Of a stretch of 10,497 bases of DNA, positions 1 through 6,507 are shown one piece after another. The notes below the pieces were generated by a model. The model made no database searches, was not told the origin of the DNA, and saw only the letters and a program-made list of their open reading frames with translations. The position numbers and the translations under genes are program-made. Where the stretch lies: contig JAGLQR010000030.1 in the NCBI GenBank assembly GCA_023136725.1, forward strand, positions 1-10,497, in the 5' to 3' direction. The DNA is from Candidatus Aminicenantota bacterium. GTDB taxonomy: Bacteria > Acidobacteriota > Aminicenantia > UBA2199. Numbering within the stretch: position 1 is the first letter of the stretch; each line of letters starts with the position of its first letter.

Positions 1-988
1 CCCAGTTTCTCTGACAATAAACACAAATCTGCGGGCATGTATCGTAAGGCTTCAGAATTGCAACTTTTATGTATCTCCTTGTAATACTATCGATCGGTGA
101 AGTGTCATGCTCCCTCATAAAATCAAATGCCATGTTCTTATCTGTTGTGTGAGACAGCATTTTATCAATATAATTAACCGGAGGAAAAACCTGCATCCTT
201 AAGGGGAAATCTGACTGACTTTCCTCTTTATCCATTAGTGAAAGGTAATGGGGAGTGATTCCGAAAGGAATCCTGTTTTTAATTGCTCTATTTACTGCTT
301 CTTCCTGTTCCTTGGAAATATTTATAATTTTCTTAAGTTTCTCAAGTTTTTCCTGATTGTTGATTATATTTCTATAATGCCATTTGTAATCTTCCCAATC
401 CTGCTCGGTACCATTGAATTCTTTTAAAATATTTTTCTTGTTGATCTCGCGTTGCTTCAGGATCTTATTAGATAAAGTATCAGGGAATCTTTCTGTTGCC
501 TTATCAAGCTCATCCCCCATTTTGTCAAGGAAATCAGATCTTTTTATTGCGGCTTTTCTCCCTTTATATTGATCGAATTCAGGACTTACAGTGCTCTCAA
601 GTAAATGGGAGGGATAAACATTGGAATGACCTTTCAAAGCACTGAAAAGATGCTCGAACTCACTGATAAAGCCGTCAGAAACGTCGCTATCGCCTTTTCT
701 TGCAGCTTTCCATAAATACTTCAACGAAGATGAAGAAGAGATCCTCTCGTATTTTTTTGAGAAAAGGTTCTTAAGAACATTCAATGAATTTTTAAACAGA
801 ATAAACTGTGAATTCGTCATATCATAGTAATCGTTACGAAATTCCATTTCAGTAGAGTTCAGATAGTTCATGGTTTTCTGTCTTGCAGATTCGATTGATT
901 TACATTCCTTTAACAATTGATATATGTCAGGAGCAATGTGCCAGCATTTTTTCCATCTTTTCAAGTATTTATCTTCTTTCTCTTTCAT
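1..988 (-). CDS. KamA-family (lysine 2,3-aminomutase-like) radical SAM protein, long form, 3' part beyond the window
   Basis: Reading the minus strand from an ATG at 988 gives 329 codons without a stop before the left edge, so the gene is partial. Residues 318-325 read CPQICVYC, the CX3CX2C motif that holds the radical SAM [4Fe-4S] cluster. The stretch before it aligns by eye with lysine 2,3-aminomutase: a DWEDYKWHYRN segment at about 197-207 (DWNDWKWQVRN in the clostridial enzyme) and GITPHYLSLMD at about 263-273 (AITPYYLSLID). KamA enzymes use S-adenosylmethionine and PLP to move an amino group between adjacent carbons; the PLP lysine and substrate residues lie outside the window, so the substrate is unknown. 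About 185 extra residues, rich in Lys/Glu/Asp, precede the KamA-like part, which starts almost at the N-terminus in classical enzymes. The start is supported by GGGAGGG ten bases upstream. It is divergent from the kinase operon. Confidence 0.88.
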   Translation of the reverse strand, partial: MKEKEDKYLKRWKKCWHIAPDIYQLLKECKSIESARQKTMNYLNSTEMEFRNDYYDMTNSQFILFKNSLNVLKNLFSKKYERISSSSSLKYLWKAARKGDSDVSDGFISEFEHLFSALKGHSNVYPSHLLESTVSPEFDQYKGRKAAIKRSDFLDKMGDELDKATERFPDTLSNKILKQREINKKNILKEFNGTEQDWEDYKWHYRNIINNQEKLEKLKKIINISKEQEEAVNRAIKNRIPFGITPHYLSLMDKEESQSDFPLRMQVFPPVNYIDKMLSHTTDKNMAFDFMREHDTSPIDSITRRYIKVAILKPYDTCPQICVYCQRNW

Positions 989-998
989 TTATTGAATT

Positions 999-1005
999 CC
1001 CTCCC
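999..1005 (-). promoter_or_regulatory. Ribosome binding site of the KamA-family gene
   Basis: Minus-strand GGGAGGG lies ten bases before the ATG at 988 and supports that start for the long N-terminal extension. Confidence 0.7.
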
Positions 1006-1012
1006 GAGTTTC

Positions 1013-1053
1013 AGGTTATGAAAAAATCGTAACAATTATAAATATCATAACCT
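1013..1053. repeat. 9-bp inverted repeat over the KamA-family promoter, candidate operator
   Basis: AGGTTATGA (1013-1021) and TCATAACCT (1045-1053) are perfect reverse complements separated by 23 bases. Their centres are 32 bases apart, about three helical turns. One arm covers the -10 box of the minus-strand promoter and the other lies just downstream of the likely transcription start. Because only one arm would be transcribed, a DNA operator is more likely than an RNA hairpin. A related half-site, AGGTTACTGA, occurs at 1083-1092. No regulator is identified. Confidence 0.35.
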
Positions 1054-1072
1054 AATTGAAGTGAGTTTTCAA
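1044..1072 (-). promoter_or_regulatory. Sigma70-like promoter of the KamA-family gene
   Basis: On the minus strand TTGAAA (plus-strand 1067-1072) is followed after exactly 17 bases by TATGAT (1044-1049). This is close to the sigma70 consensus with ideal spacing. The predicted transcript would start near 1037, giving a leader of about 50 bases that contains the ribosome binding site. The -10 box overlaps one arm of an inverted repeat. Confidence 0.6.
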
Positions 1073-1128
1073 ACAAGTATTCAGGTTACTGAATAAATGT
1101 CATGAAATTTATGCAAATGAACTTTGTA

Positions 1129-1203
1129 TAAGTATGCTTTTTTATTTTATTGTACTATAATTTTTATAAATTCGGGTATATGTGTAAGTTGATTGCATAC
1201 TTA
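1129..1203. repeat. 9-bp inverted repeat upstream of the kinase operon
   Basis: TAAGTATGC (1129-1137) and GCATACTTA (1195-1203) are perfect reverse complements separated by 57 bases. They bracket the only TATAAT-like box before the histidine kinase, and the right arm ends ten bases before the kinase ATG. This could be a pair of operator half-sites, or chance in AT-rich DNA. Confidence 0.3.
1156..1161 (+). promoter_or_regulatory. Possible -10 box for the kinase-receptor operon
   Basis: TATAAT matches the -10 consensus, but no -35 hexamer is seen 16-18 bases upstream (the region reads gtatgctt), so the promoter would be weak or activator-dependent. It would give a leader of roughly 45 bases before the kinase start at 1214. 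No other good candidate is visible in the intergenic region on this strand. Confidence 0.35.
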
Positions 1204-1213
1204 AACTTGAGAA

Positions 1214-2752
1214 ATGGAATTTTCAAAATTATCATATAGAAAGTTCTCTATCAAATCCAAGCTTATATTGATTCAGATCATGACCACTTTTATTATTCTT
1301 TTATCTTTCCTGATCTATTATATGATAGATGAGTTTAATGAATTTAAGACTTTCTCAATGATGCAATATTCATCTGTTGCCCAGGTTATAGGATCAAACT
1401 GCGCTCCTGCACTTCACTTCCTTGATAATGAAGCAGCGGAAAAGGTGATGCTTTCTCTGGAAACACAAAAACATGTAGTAAATGCATGGATATATAACAA
1501 AAAGAAACGACTCTTTGCTACATACAACAAAAAATCATATGCAGAATTTACATATCCTTTCTATGAAAATAATGTGACCAGAAAAAAAAACAACTTAATA
1601 ACAATTGCAAGGCAGATTGATGATGAGGGAGAATTGATCGGGACATTGTTTCTGCGTATAGATGAATCCTATAGGTGGAATATTGTAAAAAATAATATTT
1701 TTATCGCTGCATTGTTGTTAATTATAGGAATGATCGCTGCTTTCTTTCTTTCCCTGAATACACAAAAAAGCATCTCTAAACCTATATTAAATTTAGTTGA
1801 TATAGCAAAAGAAATAACAACCTCAGGAGATTTTTCTAAAAGAGTTAAAACAAGAAGTGGCGATGAGATAGGAGTACTTTATAGTGGGTTCAATAAATTA
1901 ATGGGAAGGCTTCAGTTTCAGGAAATGAAGCGTGATGAAGTTGAGAATGAACTGAAAAAACATAAGGAGAGACTTGAGGAAACAGTTGAAGAAAGAACTA
2001 TAGAGCTTGAAAAGGCAAAAGATCAGGCAGAGTCTGCGGATAGACTTAAGTCAGCTTTTTTAGCATCTATGTCACATGAACTGAGGACACCACTTAATTC
2101 TATTATCGGGTTTACCAGTATAATCCTTCAAAAGCTGTCCGGCCCCCTGAATCCAGAACAGGAAAAACAATTGAATATGGTAAAAAACAGCTCAATTCAT
2201 TTATTGAACCTGATTAATGATGTCCTGGACATTTCAAAAATAGAATCAGGCAGACTTATAGTGGATCTGGCAAAATTTGATATGGGAAAATTGATGAAAG
2301 ATACGATAGTTGAACTTAAAACACTTGCTGAAAAAAAAGGATTATATCTGAATGTAAATATTGATGAAAAGGTAAGTGAGATTAAAAGTGATCCCCGCAG
2401 GGTAAAGCAGATCATCATTAATCTTGTCAATAATGCAATAAAATTTACTGAGGAGGGAGGGGTTACAGTTAACTGCAGGATTGAAAATGGAATGATCCTT
2501 GTTGAAGTTCTGGATACTGGAATCGGAATAAAAAAAGAAGATATAAAATTTTTGTTTGAAACATTCAGACAATTGGACAGTGGTTTGTCAAGAGAAAGAG
2601 AGGGTACAGGACTAGGACTGGCTATTTGCAAAAAACTTACCCAGCTGTTGAACGGAGGAATAAAGGTAAAAAGTAATTTAGAATCGGGGAGCACTTTTAC
2701 AGTATTTTTTCCATCTAATGATACTGAAATTTTAAATAAACAGGAGAATTAA
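1214..2752 (+). CDS. Transmembrane sensor histidine kinase with CHASE8-like periplasmic domain, HAMP, HisKA and HATPase
   Basis: This 512-residue protein has a transmembrane segment at about 15-37, a periplasmic region at about 40-160, and a second membrane segment at about 161-181. The periplasmic part (SNCAPALHFLDNEAAEKVML at 61-80, then a KHVVNAWIYNKKKRLFATY stretch) has the pattern of CHASE8 sensors, the module also found in YfiN/DgcN cyclases. A HAMP domain (about 183-235) and a coiled coil (about 236-275) lead to the dimerisation domain, with the phospho-acceptor His288 in SMSHELRTPLN. The ATP-binding domain shows the N box (INLVNNAIKFT), G1 (DTGIGI, 434-439) and G2 (GTGLGL, 464-469), so the kinase looks catalytically intact. 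It has no attached receiver. Its TAA is followed directly by the ATG of the next gene, implying co-translation. The ribosome binding site is weak (TTGAGA). I infer that it senses the YfiR proteins encoded downstream. Confidence 0.93.
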   Translation: MEFSKLSYRKFSIKSKLILIQIMTTFIILLSFLIYYMIDEFNEFKTFSMMQYSSVAQVIGSNCAPALHFLDNEAAEKVMLSLETQKHVVNAWIYNKKKRLFATYNKKSYAEFTYPFYENNVTRKKNNLITIARQIDDEGELIGTLFLRIDESYRWNIVKNNIFIAALLLIIGMIAAFFLSLNTQKSISKPILNLVDIAKEITTSGDFSKRVKTRSGDEIGVLYSGFNKLMGRLQFQEMKRDEVENELKKHKERLEETVEERTIELEKAKDQAESADRLKSAFLASMSHELRTPLNSIIGFTSIILQKLSGPLNPEQEKQLNMVKNSSIHLLNLINDVLDISKIESGRLIVDLAKFDMGKLMKDTIVELKTLAEKKGLYLNVNIDEKVSEIKSDPRRVKQIIINLVNNAIKFTEEGGVTVNCRIENGMILVEVLDTGIGIKKEDIKFLFETFRQLDSGLSREREGTGLGLAICKKLTQLLNGGIKVKSNLESGSTFTVFFPSNDTEILNKQEN

Positions 2753-3130
2753 ATGAAAGCTAATATTCTTATTATTGAAGATAATGAGCAAAATTTATAT
2801 TTGATCACTTTTATATTGGAGAGCAGAGGGCATACAATAATCCCTGCGATGGATGGAGAAAGTGGTATCAGGATTGCAGGAGAAATTAAACCCGATATCA
2901 TTCTCCTTGATATTCAGTTACCCGGGCTGGATGGCTATGAGGTTGCTAAAAGACTAAGAAACAATCCTGATTTGAAGAATATCCCGATAGTAGCAGTAAC
3001 TTCCTACGCGATGGTTGGAGACAAGGAAAAAGCTCTCGAATCCGGATGCACCGGTTATATTGAGAAACCTATAAATCCTGACACATTTCCGGTAGAAGTA
3101 GAAAAATTTTTAAAGAATAGTGAGGAGTAG
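2753..3130 (+). CDS. Single-domain response regulator (DivK/CheY-like receiver)
   Basis: This 125-residue protein is a complete receiver domain and nothing else. The acidic pair Glu9-Asp10, phospho-acceptor Asp53 (in IILLDIQLPGLDGYE), switch Thr83 and Lys105 (EKP) are all present, so phosphorylation should work. It starts at the base after the kinase stop codon, with AGGAG in the end of the kinase gene as ribosome binding site, which makes it the most likely direct phosphotransfer partner. Single receivers of this type usually act by binding other proteins or as intermediates in a phosphorelay. No DNA-binding or enzymatic output is attached. Confidence 0.93.
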   Translation: MKANILIIEDNEQNLYLITFILESRGHTIIPAMDGESGIRIAGEIKPDIILLDIQLPGLDGYEVAKRLRNNPDLKNIPIVAVTSYAMVGDKEKALESGCTGYIEKPINPDTFPVEVEKFLKNSEE

Positions 3131-3134
3131 ACAA

Positions 3135-3860
3135 ATGAAAAGAATTTTAGTTGTAGACGATATACCGGAAAATATTTATTTGCTTGAAACCCTTTTGAAA
3201 AGTTATGGGTATGAAGTGGAAACTGGAGAAAATGGAGCTGAAGCATTGGATAAAATCAAGAAAAACCTTCCCGACCTGATAATCTCTGATATATTAATGC
3301 CCGTAATGGATGGATTCGCTCTTTGCAGGAAATGTAAAGAGGATAAAAAGACAAGAAATATACCTTTCGTATTTTATACTGCGACCTATACTGATCATAG
3401 TGATGAGGAATTTGCCCTTAGTTTAGGAGCGGATAGATTTTTAATCAAACCTCTTGATCCAATGGAGTTTATCAAAGAGATAAAGTTTATTCTTATGAAT
3501 TTTAGTGCGGAAAAATTCCATGGACCTAAGAGATTTCCGGAAAAAGAGACTGTTTTTTTAAAAAAGTATAATAAAACTCTTATAAGAAAACTTGAAAAGA
3601 AATTATTAAATCTGGAAGAATCAAATGCTACATTAAAAAAAGAGTGTGACATTCGAAAAAAAGCAGAAGAGGAGATTCTAAAGTTGAAAGAAGGTTTGGA
3701 GGCCTGTGTTGATGAAAAAACAAAGGAATTAAATGAGAAACTAAATGAACTGGAACGTTTTCATGATGCAACAATTGAAAGGGAATTCAGGATAAAGGAG
3801 TTGAATGAAAGGATAGAAGAGCTGGAAACAGAACTGAAGAAAAATAGTTTAACTTCATAG
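3135..3860 (+). CDS. Receiver domain with long C-terminal coiled coil, no output domain
   Basis: The start at 3135 (MKRILVVDD) is preferred to an in-frame ATG at 3120, because GAGGAG lies seven bases before it and the upstream ATG sits inside the previous gene. The product is 241 residues. Residues 1-122 form a receiver with Asp8-Asp9, phospho-acceptor Asp52 (SDILMPVMDG), Thr82 and Lys105. Residues about 140-237 are almost entirely charged heptad-like sequence and should form a coiled coil. This part contains phrases typical of linkers in receiver-PAS-kinase hybrids (RKKAEEEI at 174-181, and ELERFHDATIEREFRIKEL at 205-223), yet no PAS, HisKA or ATPase domain follows before the stop codon. It may be a scaffold or dimeric switch, or the relic of a shortened hybrid kinase. 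It lies in the kinase operon. Confidence 0.88.
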   Translation: MKRILVVDDIPENIYLLETLLKSYGYEVETGENGAEALDKIKKNLPDLIISDILMPVMDGFALCRKCKEDKKTRNIPFVFYTATYTDHSDEEFALSLGADRFLIKPLDPMEFIKEIKFILMNFSAEKFHGPKRFPEKETVFLKKYNKTLIRKLEKKLLNLEESNATLKKECDIRKKAEEEILKLKEGLEACVDEKTKELNEKLNELERFHDATIEREFRIKELNERIEELETELKKNSLTS

Positions 3861-3889
3861 ATTTAGTGGCATACAATTTTATTTCGAAT

Positions 3890-3895
3890 GGAGAG
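3890..3895 (+). promoter_or_regulatory. Ribosome binding site deciding the start of receptor 1
   Basis: GGAGAG lies six bases before the ATG at 3902. An in-frame GTG at 3866 would add 12 residues ahead of the signal peptide and has no comparable site, so 3902 is chosen. Confidence 0.7.
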
Positions 3896-3901
3896 TCAGA
3901 T

Positions 3902-5905
3902 ATGGATAGAAATTTTTTTAAGAAAAAATTTTCCAAAAAGTTAGCTCTCTTTATGGCAATACTTTTCATTATTCATGATATTGGATTATTATCCCGTGAT
4001 TCAAAGATTGATAAACTTTTAAAGATGGATATCCTGGAACTTTCAAAGATCGAAGTTACAACTGCTTCGAAGAAAAAACAACAACTTGGTAAGGTGCCTG
4101 CAACCGTCAGGGTTATCAGCAATAAACAGATTCATGAACGGGGTTACCTCACTCTTGAGGATGCTCTTGCAGATATATCCGGTTTTCAGTTCAGGAACAT
4201 TTCAGGATTTAATAATTATACATTCTTGCGGGGCGCTCCTTCCCAAAACAACCTTATTCTTGTTCTTGTGGATGGTATCCAGATCAATGAACTTAACTCC
4301 GGAGGTTTTTATGGCGGATCCCATTTTAATCTGGACAATGTAAAGAGGATTGAGGTTGTTTACGGGCCATCATCTGTAATATATGGAACTAATGCTGTCT
4401 CAGGTATCATCAACATAATTACATATGACCCCGGGGATAAAGAAGGGATAGAAATAAACCTTCTTAGCGGAAGTTTCAAAACGATGGGATTAAGTTTTAA
4501 TTACAGAAATCTGAAGGAAAAGGACAGAACCGGATTCAGTTTTTCAGGAATGTATAAAAAAAGCAATAAATTTGATCTTTCCGGCAGTGCGGGAGATTTA
4601 AACTGGTCGGATAATATGGAAAATTTCGAAGATGATATTGCTCTTGACGGGAAATTTTTTTATAAAGATTTTAAAGCCGGATTTATTTTCCAAGATAAAA
4701 TCTCATCGAGAACTACAAACTATAGATCGGAAGGAACAGATTATCTGGATAATGGTACAAGTTGGCATATAAGATTTCTGAATATGTATATAAATCATAT
4801 TTACAAACAGAGTAATAATTGGTTTTTGAAGTCTTCCATTTATTATCGGAGTGCAATAGTGATGGATGATACTATTGCATATATACGTGATGATGAAGCA
4901 GGTGAAGTCGGACAGGTTGGATATTATCGTCCAAATGACCTGTTCGGGTTGGAGGAACAATTTAACTATAGGTTTGGCAGCAATTTGGAGATAATTGGAG
5001 GATTAGTACTGGAATGGGAGAGACTTTCCTCTGGATTTTCAAAATCCTATAGCGGATCATATTTGATCCATCCTGAGCCGCCTGATAAGCCTGAATATAT
5101 TTACAACCAATTGTTAAGCATTTATCTTCAATCTCAGTATATTGTTATAAAACACCTTCAGCTTACAGCAGGAATCCGGTATGACAATAGTGATTATTAT
5201 GGTGAGGTCTTTACTCCAAGGATAGGTTTGGTTTTTACCCGGAACAGGTTCAATGGGAGGCTACTTTACACTGAAGCTTTTCGCGCTCCAAAGCCCTGGG
5301 ATTATACGTATGGTTCCGGTAATACCAATCTTGAACCAGAGCGTATGCGCTCCTATGAATTGAATCTTTCTCATGCCCTTTCCCATAACTTACAGGCAGG
5401 AATAAGTATTTTTAAAAATAGTATAAATGGAATCCTGACTCTTCATGAGAATCACTGGATAAATAGTAGACAATTACGTACTGATGGGGTTGAAATCACT
5501 TTAGATTATATTAAAAAGCGGACCAGTGCGTATATCAATTATACTTATATTGACTCAAAGTATGTTACTTCAGGTCAAGTGCCTGAGATTGCACCTAACA
5601 GCCTGAATATAGGTTTTACACAGAATTTTTTCGGGAAGTTTAAACTTAATATAAGAACAAATTTCCTTGATGAACGACTAAATCATAAAACCATAACTTC
5701 AACCGGTAAAAACCATGTAAACAGTTTCTTTGTATTTCATAGTACATTGACATTTGATGGATTTAGAAACCTCAAGTTTCAGCTGGTGATCAGAAATTTA
5801 TTTGATTCAGAGTATTACCACACTTCCAACCGGCCACCGGAGAGATATCGTCAACCGGGGAGAGGGCTTTACTTAAGAGTCTCATACATGGTCAGGAGGA
5901 ATTGA
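3902..5905 (+). CDS. TonB-dependent outer-membrane receptor 1
   Basis: This is a 667-residue receptor. A basic N-terminus and hydrophobic stretch (about residues 7-30) form a signal peptide. A TonB-box-like segment (IEVTTASKK, about 50-58) follows, then the plug domain (about 62-175) with VPATVRVIS, the LRG signature (109-111), VLVDGIQINE and IEVVYGPSSVIYGTNAVSGIINIIT-type residues. The rest is a beta barrel of alternating aromatic and polar strands; near the end FRAPKPWDYTYGSGNTNLEP and a terminal NLFDSEYYH...GRGLYLRVSY segment are typical. Such receptors import bound ligands with energy from TonB-ExbBD, none of which is encoded here. The ligand cannot be told from sequence; there is no siderophore or B12 signature I recognise. 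The YfiR-like gene starts three bases after its stop. An unrelated use as a signal-transducing receptor for the upstream kinase is suggested by context only. Confidence 0.93.
   Translation: MDRNFFKKKFSKKLALFMAILFIIHDIGLLSRDSKIDKLLKMDILELSKIEVTTASKKKQQLGKVPATVRVISNKQIHERGYLTLEDALADISGFQFRNISGFNNYTFLRGAPSQNNLILVLVDGIQINELNSGGFYGGSHFNLDNVKRIEVVYGPSSVIYGTNAVSGIINIITYDPGDKEGIEINLLSGSFKTMGLSFNYRNLKEKDRTGFSFSGMYKKSNKFDLSGSAGDLNWSDNMENFEDDIALDGKFFYKDFKAGFIFQDKISSRTTNYRSEGTDYLDNGTSWHIRFLNMYINHIYKQSNNWFLKSSIYYRSAIVMDDTIAYIRDDEAGEVGQVGYYRPNDLFGLEEQFNYRFGSNLEIIGGLVLEWERLSSGFSKSYSGSYLIHPEPPDKPEYIYNQLLSIYLQSQYIVIKHLQLTAGIRYDNSDYYGEVFTPRIGLVFTRNRFNGRLLYTEAFRAPKPWDYTYGSGNTNLEPERMRSYELNLSHALSHNLQAGISIFKNSINGILTLHENHWINSRQLRTDGVEITLDYIKKRTSAYINYTYIDSKYVTSGQVPEIAPNSLNIGFTQNFFGKFKLNIRTNFLDERLNHKTITSTGKNHVNSFFVFHSTLTFDGFRNLKFQLVIRNLFDSEYYHTSNRPPERYRQPGRGLYLRVSYMVRRN
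5894..5900 (+). promoter_or_regulatory. Ribosome binding site for the GTG start of YfiR-like protein 1
   Basis: AGGAGGA lies inside the last codons of receptor 1, eight bases before GTG at 5909. It supports a GTG start and translational coupling of the receptor with the YfiR-like protein. Confidence 0.75.
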
Positions 5906-5908
5906 AAA

Positions 5909-6448
5909 GTGTTTATTCGCTCAACGGGAATTGTTCTGATTTCTTTTTTTCTGTTATTTACAACAATGAATGCAAAGGACAATTCTGAAAAAGAGAATTT
6001 TCTTCCGGAAGATATAAAATCTGTTTTTATTTATAACTTTACCAGGTTTTTTGACTGGCCTGACGAACAGTCCGATCAGACTTTTACGATCACAATCTTC
6101 GGTAAGAGTAAGATCAGTAAATTGCTGCGAGTGATCGCAGAGAAAAGGAAGGTGAAAAGGAAACAGATCATAATAAAAAATATATTTAGTATAAAAGAGC
6201 TCAAAAGCTGCAATATCCTTTTTGTATCTGCTTCAGCGTCAAAACATATTAAGGCAATACTGAAAAAGATCAATGAATGGCCGGTTCTTGTTATCGGTGA
6301 AAAAAAAGGATTGTTAAGGATGGGACTGGGGATCAATTTTGTAGATATGGATGGAAGAATACGATTCGAAATTAATAAAACGAATATAAACAGAGCAGGA
6401 TTGAAAGTAAGCTCTCAGCTTCTGAAACTGGCGGTTGTTGTCATATGA
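5909..6448 (+). CDS. YfiR-family (DUF4154) periplasmic protein 1
   Basis: A 179-residue protein starting at GTG. Residues 1-22 are a signal peptide (cleavage likely after MNA). The mature part has the marks of the YfiR/DUF4154 family: YNFTRFFDWP (42-51), a FTITIFGKS strand (59-67), KSCNILFVSAS (99-109), GINFVDMDGRIRFEIN (141-156) and AGLKVSSQLLKLA (163-175). Length matches the family. In Pseudomonas, YfiR sits in the periplasm and holds back the CHASE8-type cyclase YfiN; no cyclase is present here, and a CHASE8-like histidine kinase heads the operon instead. The mature protein has a single cysteine (Cys101), so it cannot form the intramolecular disulfides reported for Pseudomonas YfiR. It is coupled to receptor 1. 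The YfiR-kinase contact is inferred. Confidence 0.88.
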   Translation: MFIRSTGIVLISFFLLFTTMNAKDNSEKENFLPEDIKSVFIYNFTRFFDWPDEQSDQTFTITIFGKSKISKLLRVIAEKRKVKRKQIIIKNIFSIKELKSCNILFVSASASKHIKAILKKINEWPVLVIGEKKGLLRMGLGINFVDMDGRIRFEINKTNINRAGLKVSSQLLKLAVVVI

Positions 6449-6493
6449 TCGAAAAACGGATCTCCGGAAGTCAGAAAGGATATAAATAATATA

Positions 6494-6499
6494 GGGAGG
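6494..6499 (+). promoter_or_regulatory. Ribosome binding site of receptor 2
   Basis: GGGAGG lies eight bases before ATG 6508. A nearer ATG at 6501 is out of frame and too close to the site. Confidence 0.7.
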
Positions 6500-6507
6500 T
6501 ATGAAGA

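Noticed and set aside
1582..1590. Run of nine A bases in the kinase sensor region, possible phase-variation tract
   Set aside because: Runs of eight or so A bases recur in this AT-rich window (for example near 2331-2338), and the reading frame is intact, so there is no specific sign of programmed slippage.
2197..2694. Long open frame on the minus strand opposite the histidine kinase
   Set aside because: It lies wholly inside a well-supported kinase gene, its product is low-complexity Ser/Phe/Ile-rich sequence of the type made by antisense reading of AT-rich genes, and it has no ribosome binding site or family match.
4086..4343. Plus-strand open frame inside receptor 1
   Set aside because: It overlaps the conserved plug domain of the receptor in another frame and shows no independent coding signs.
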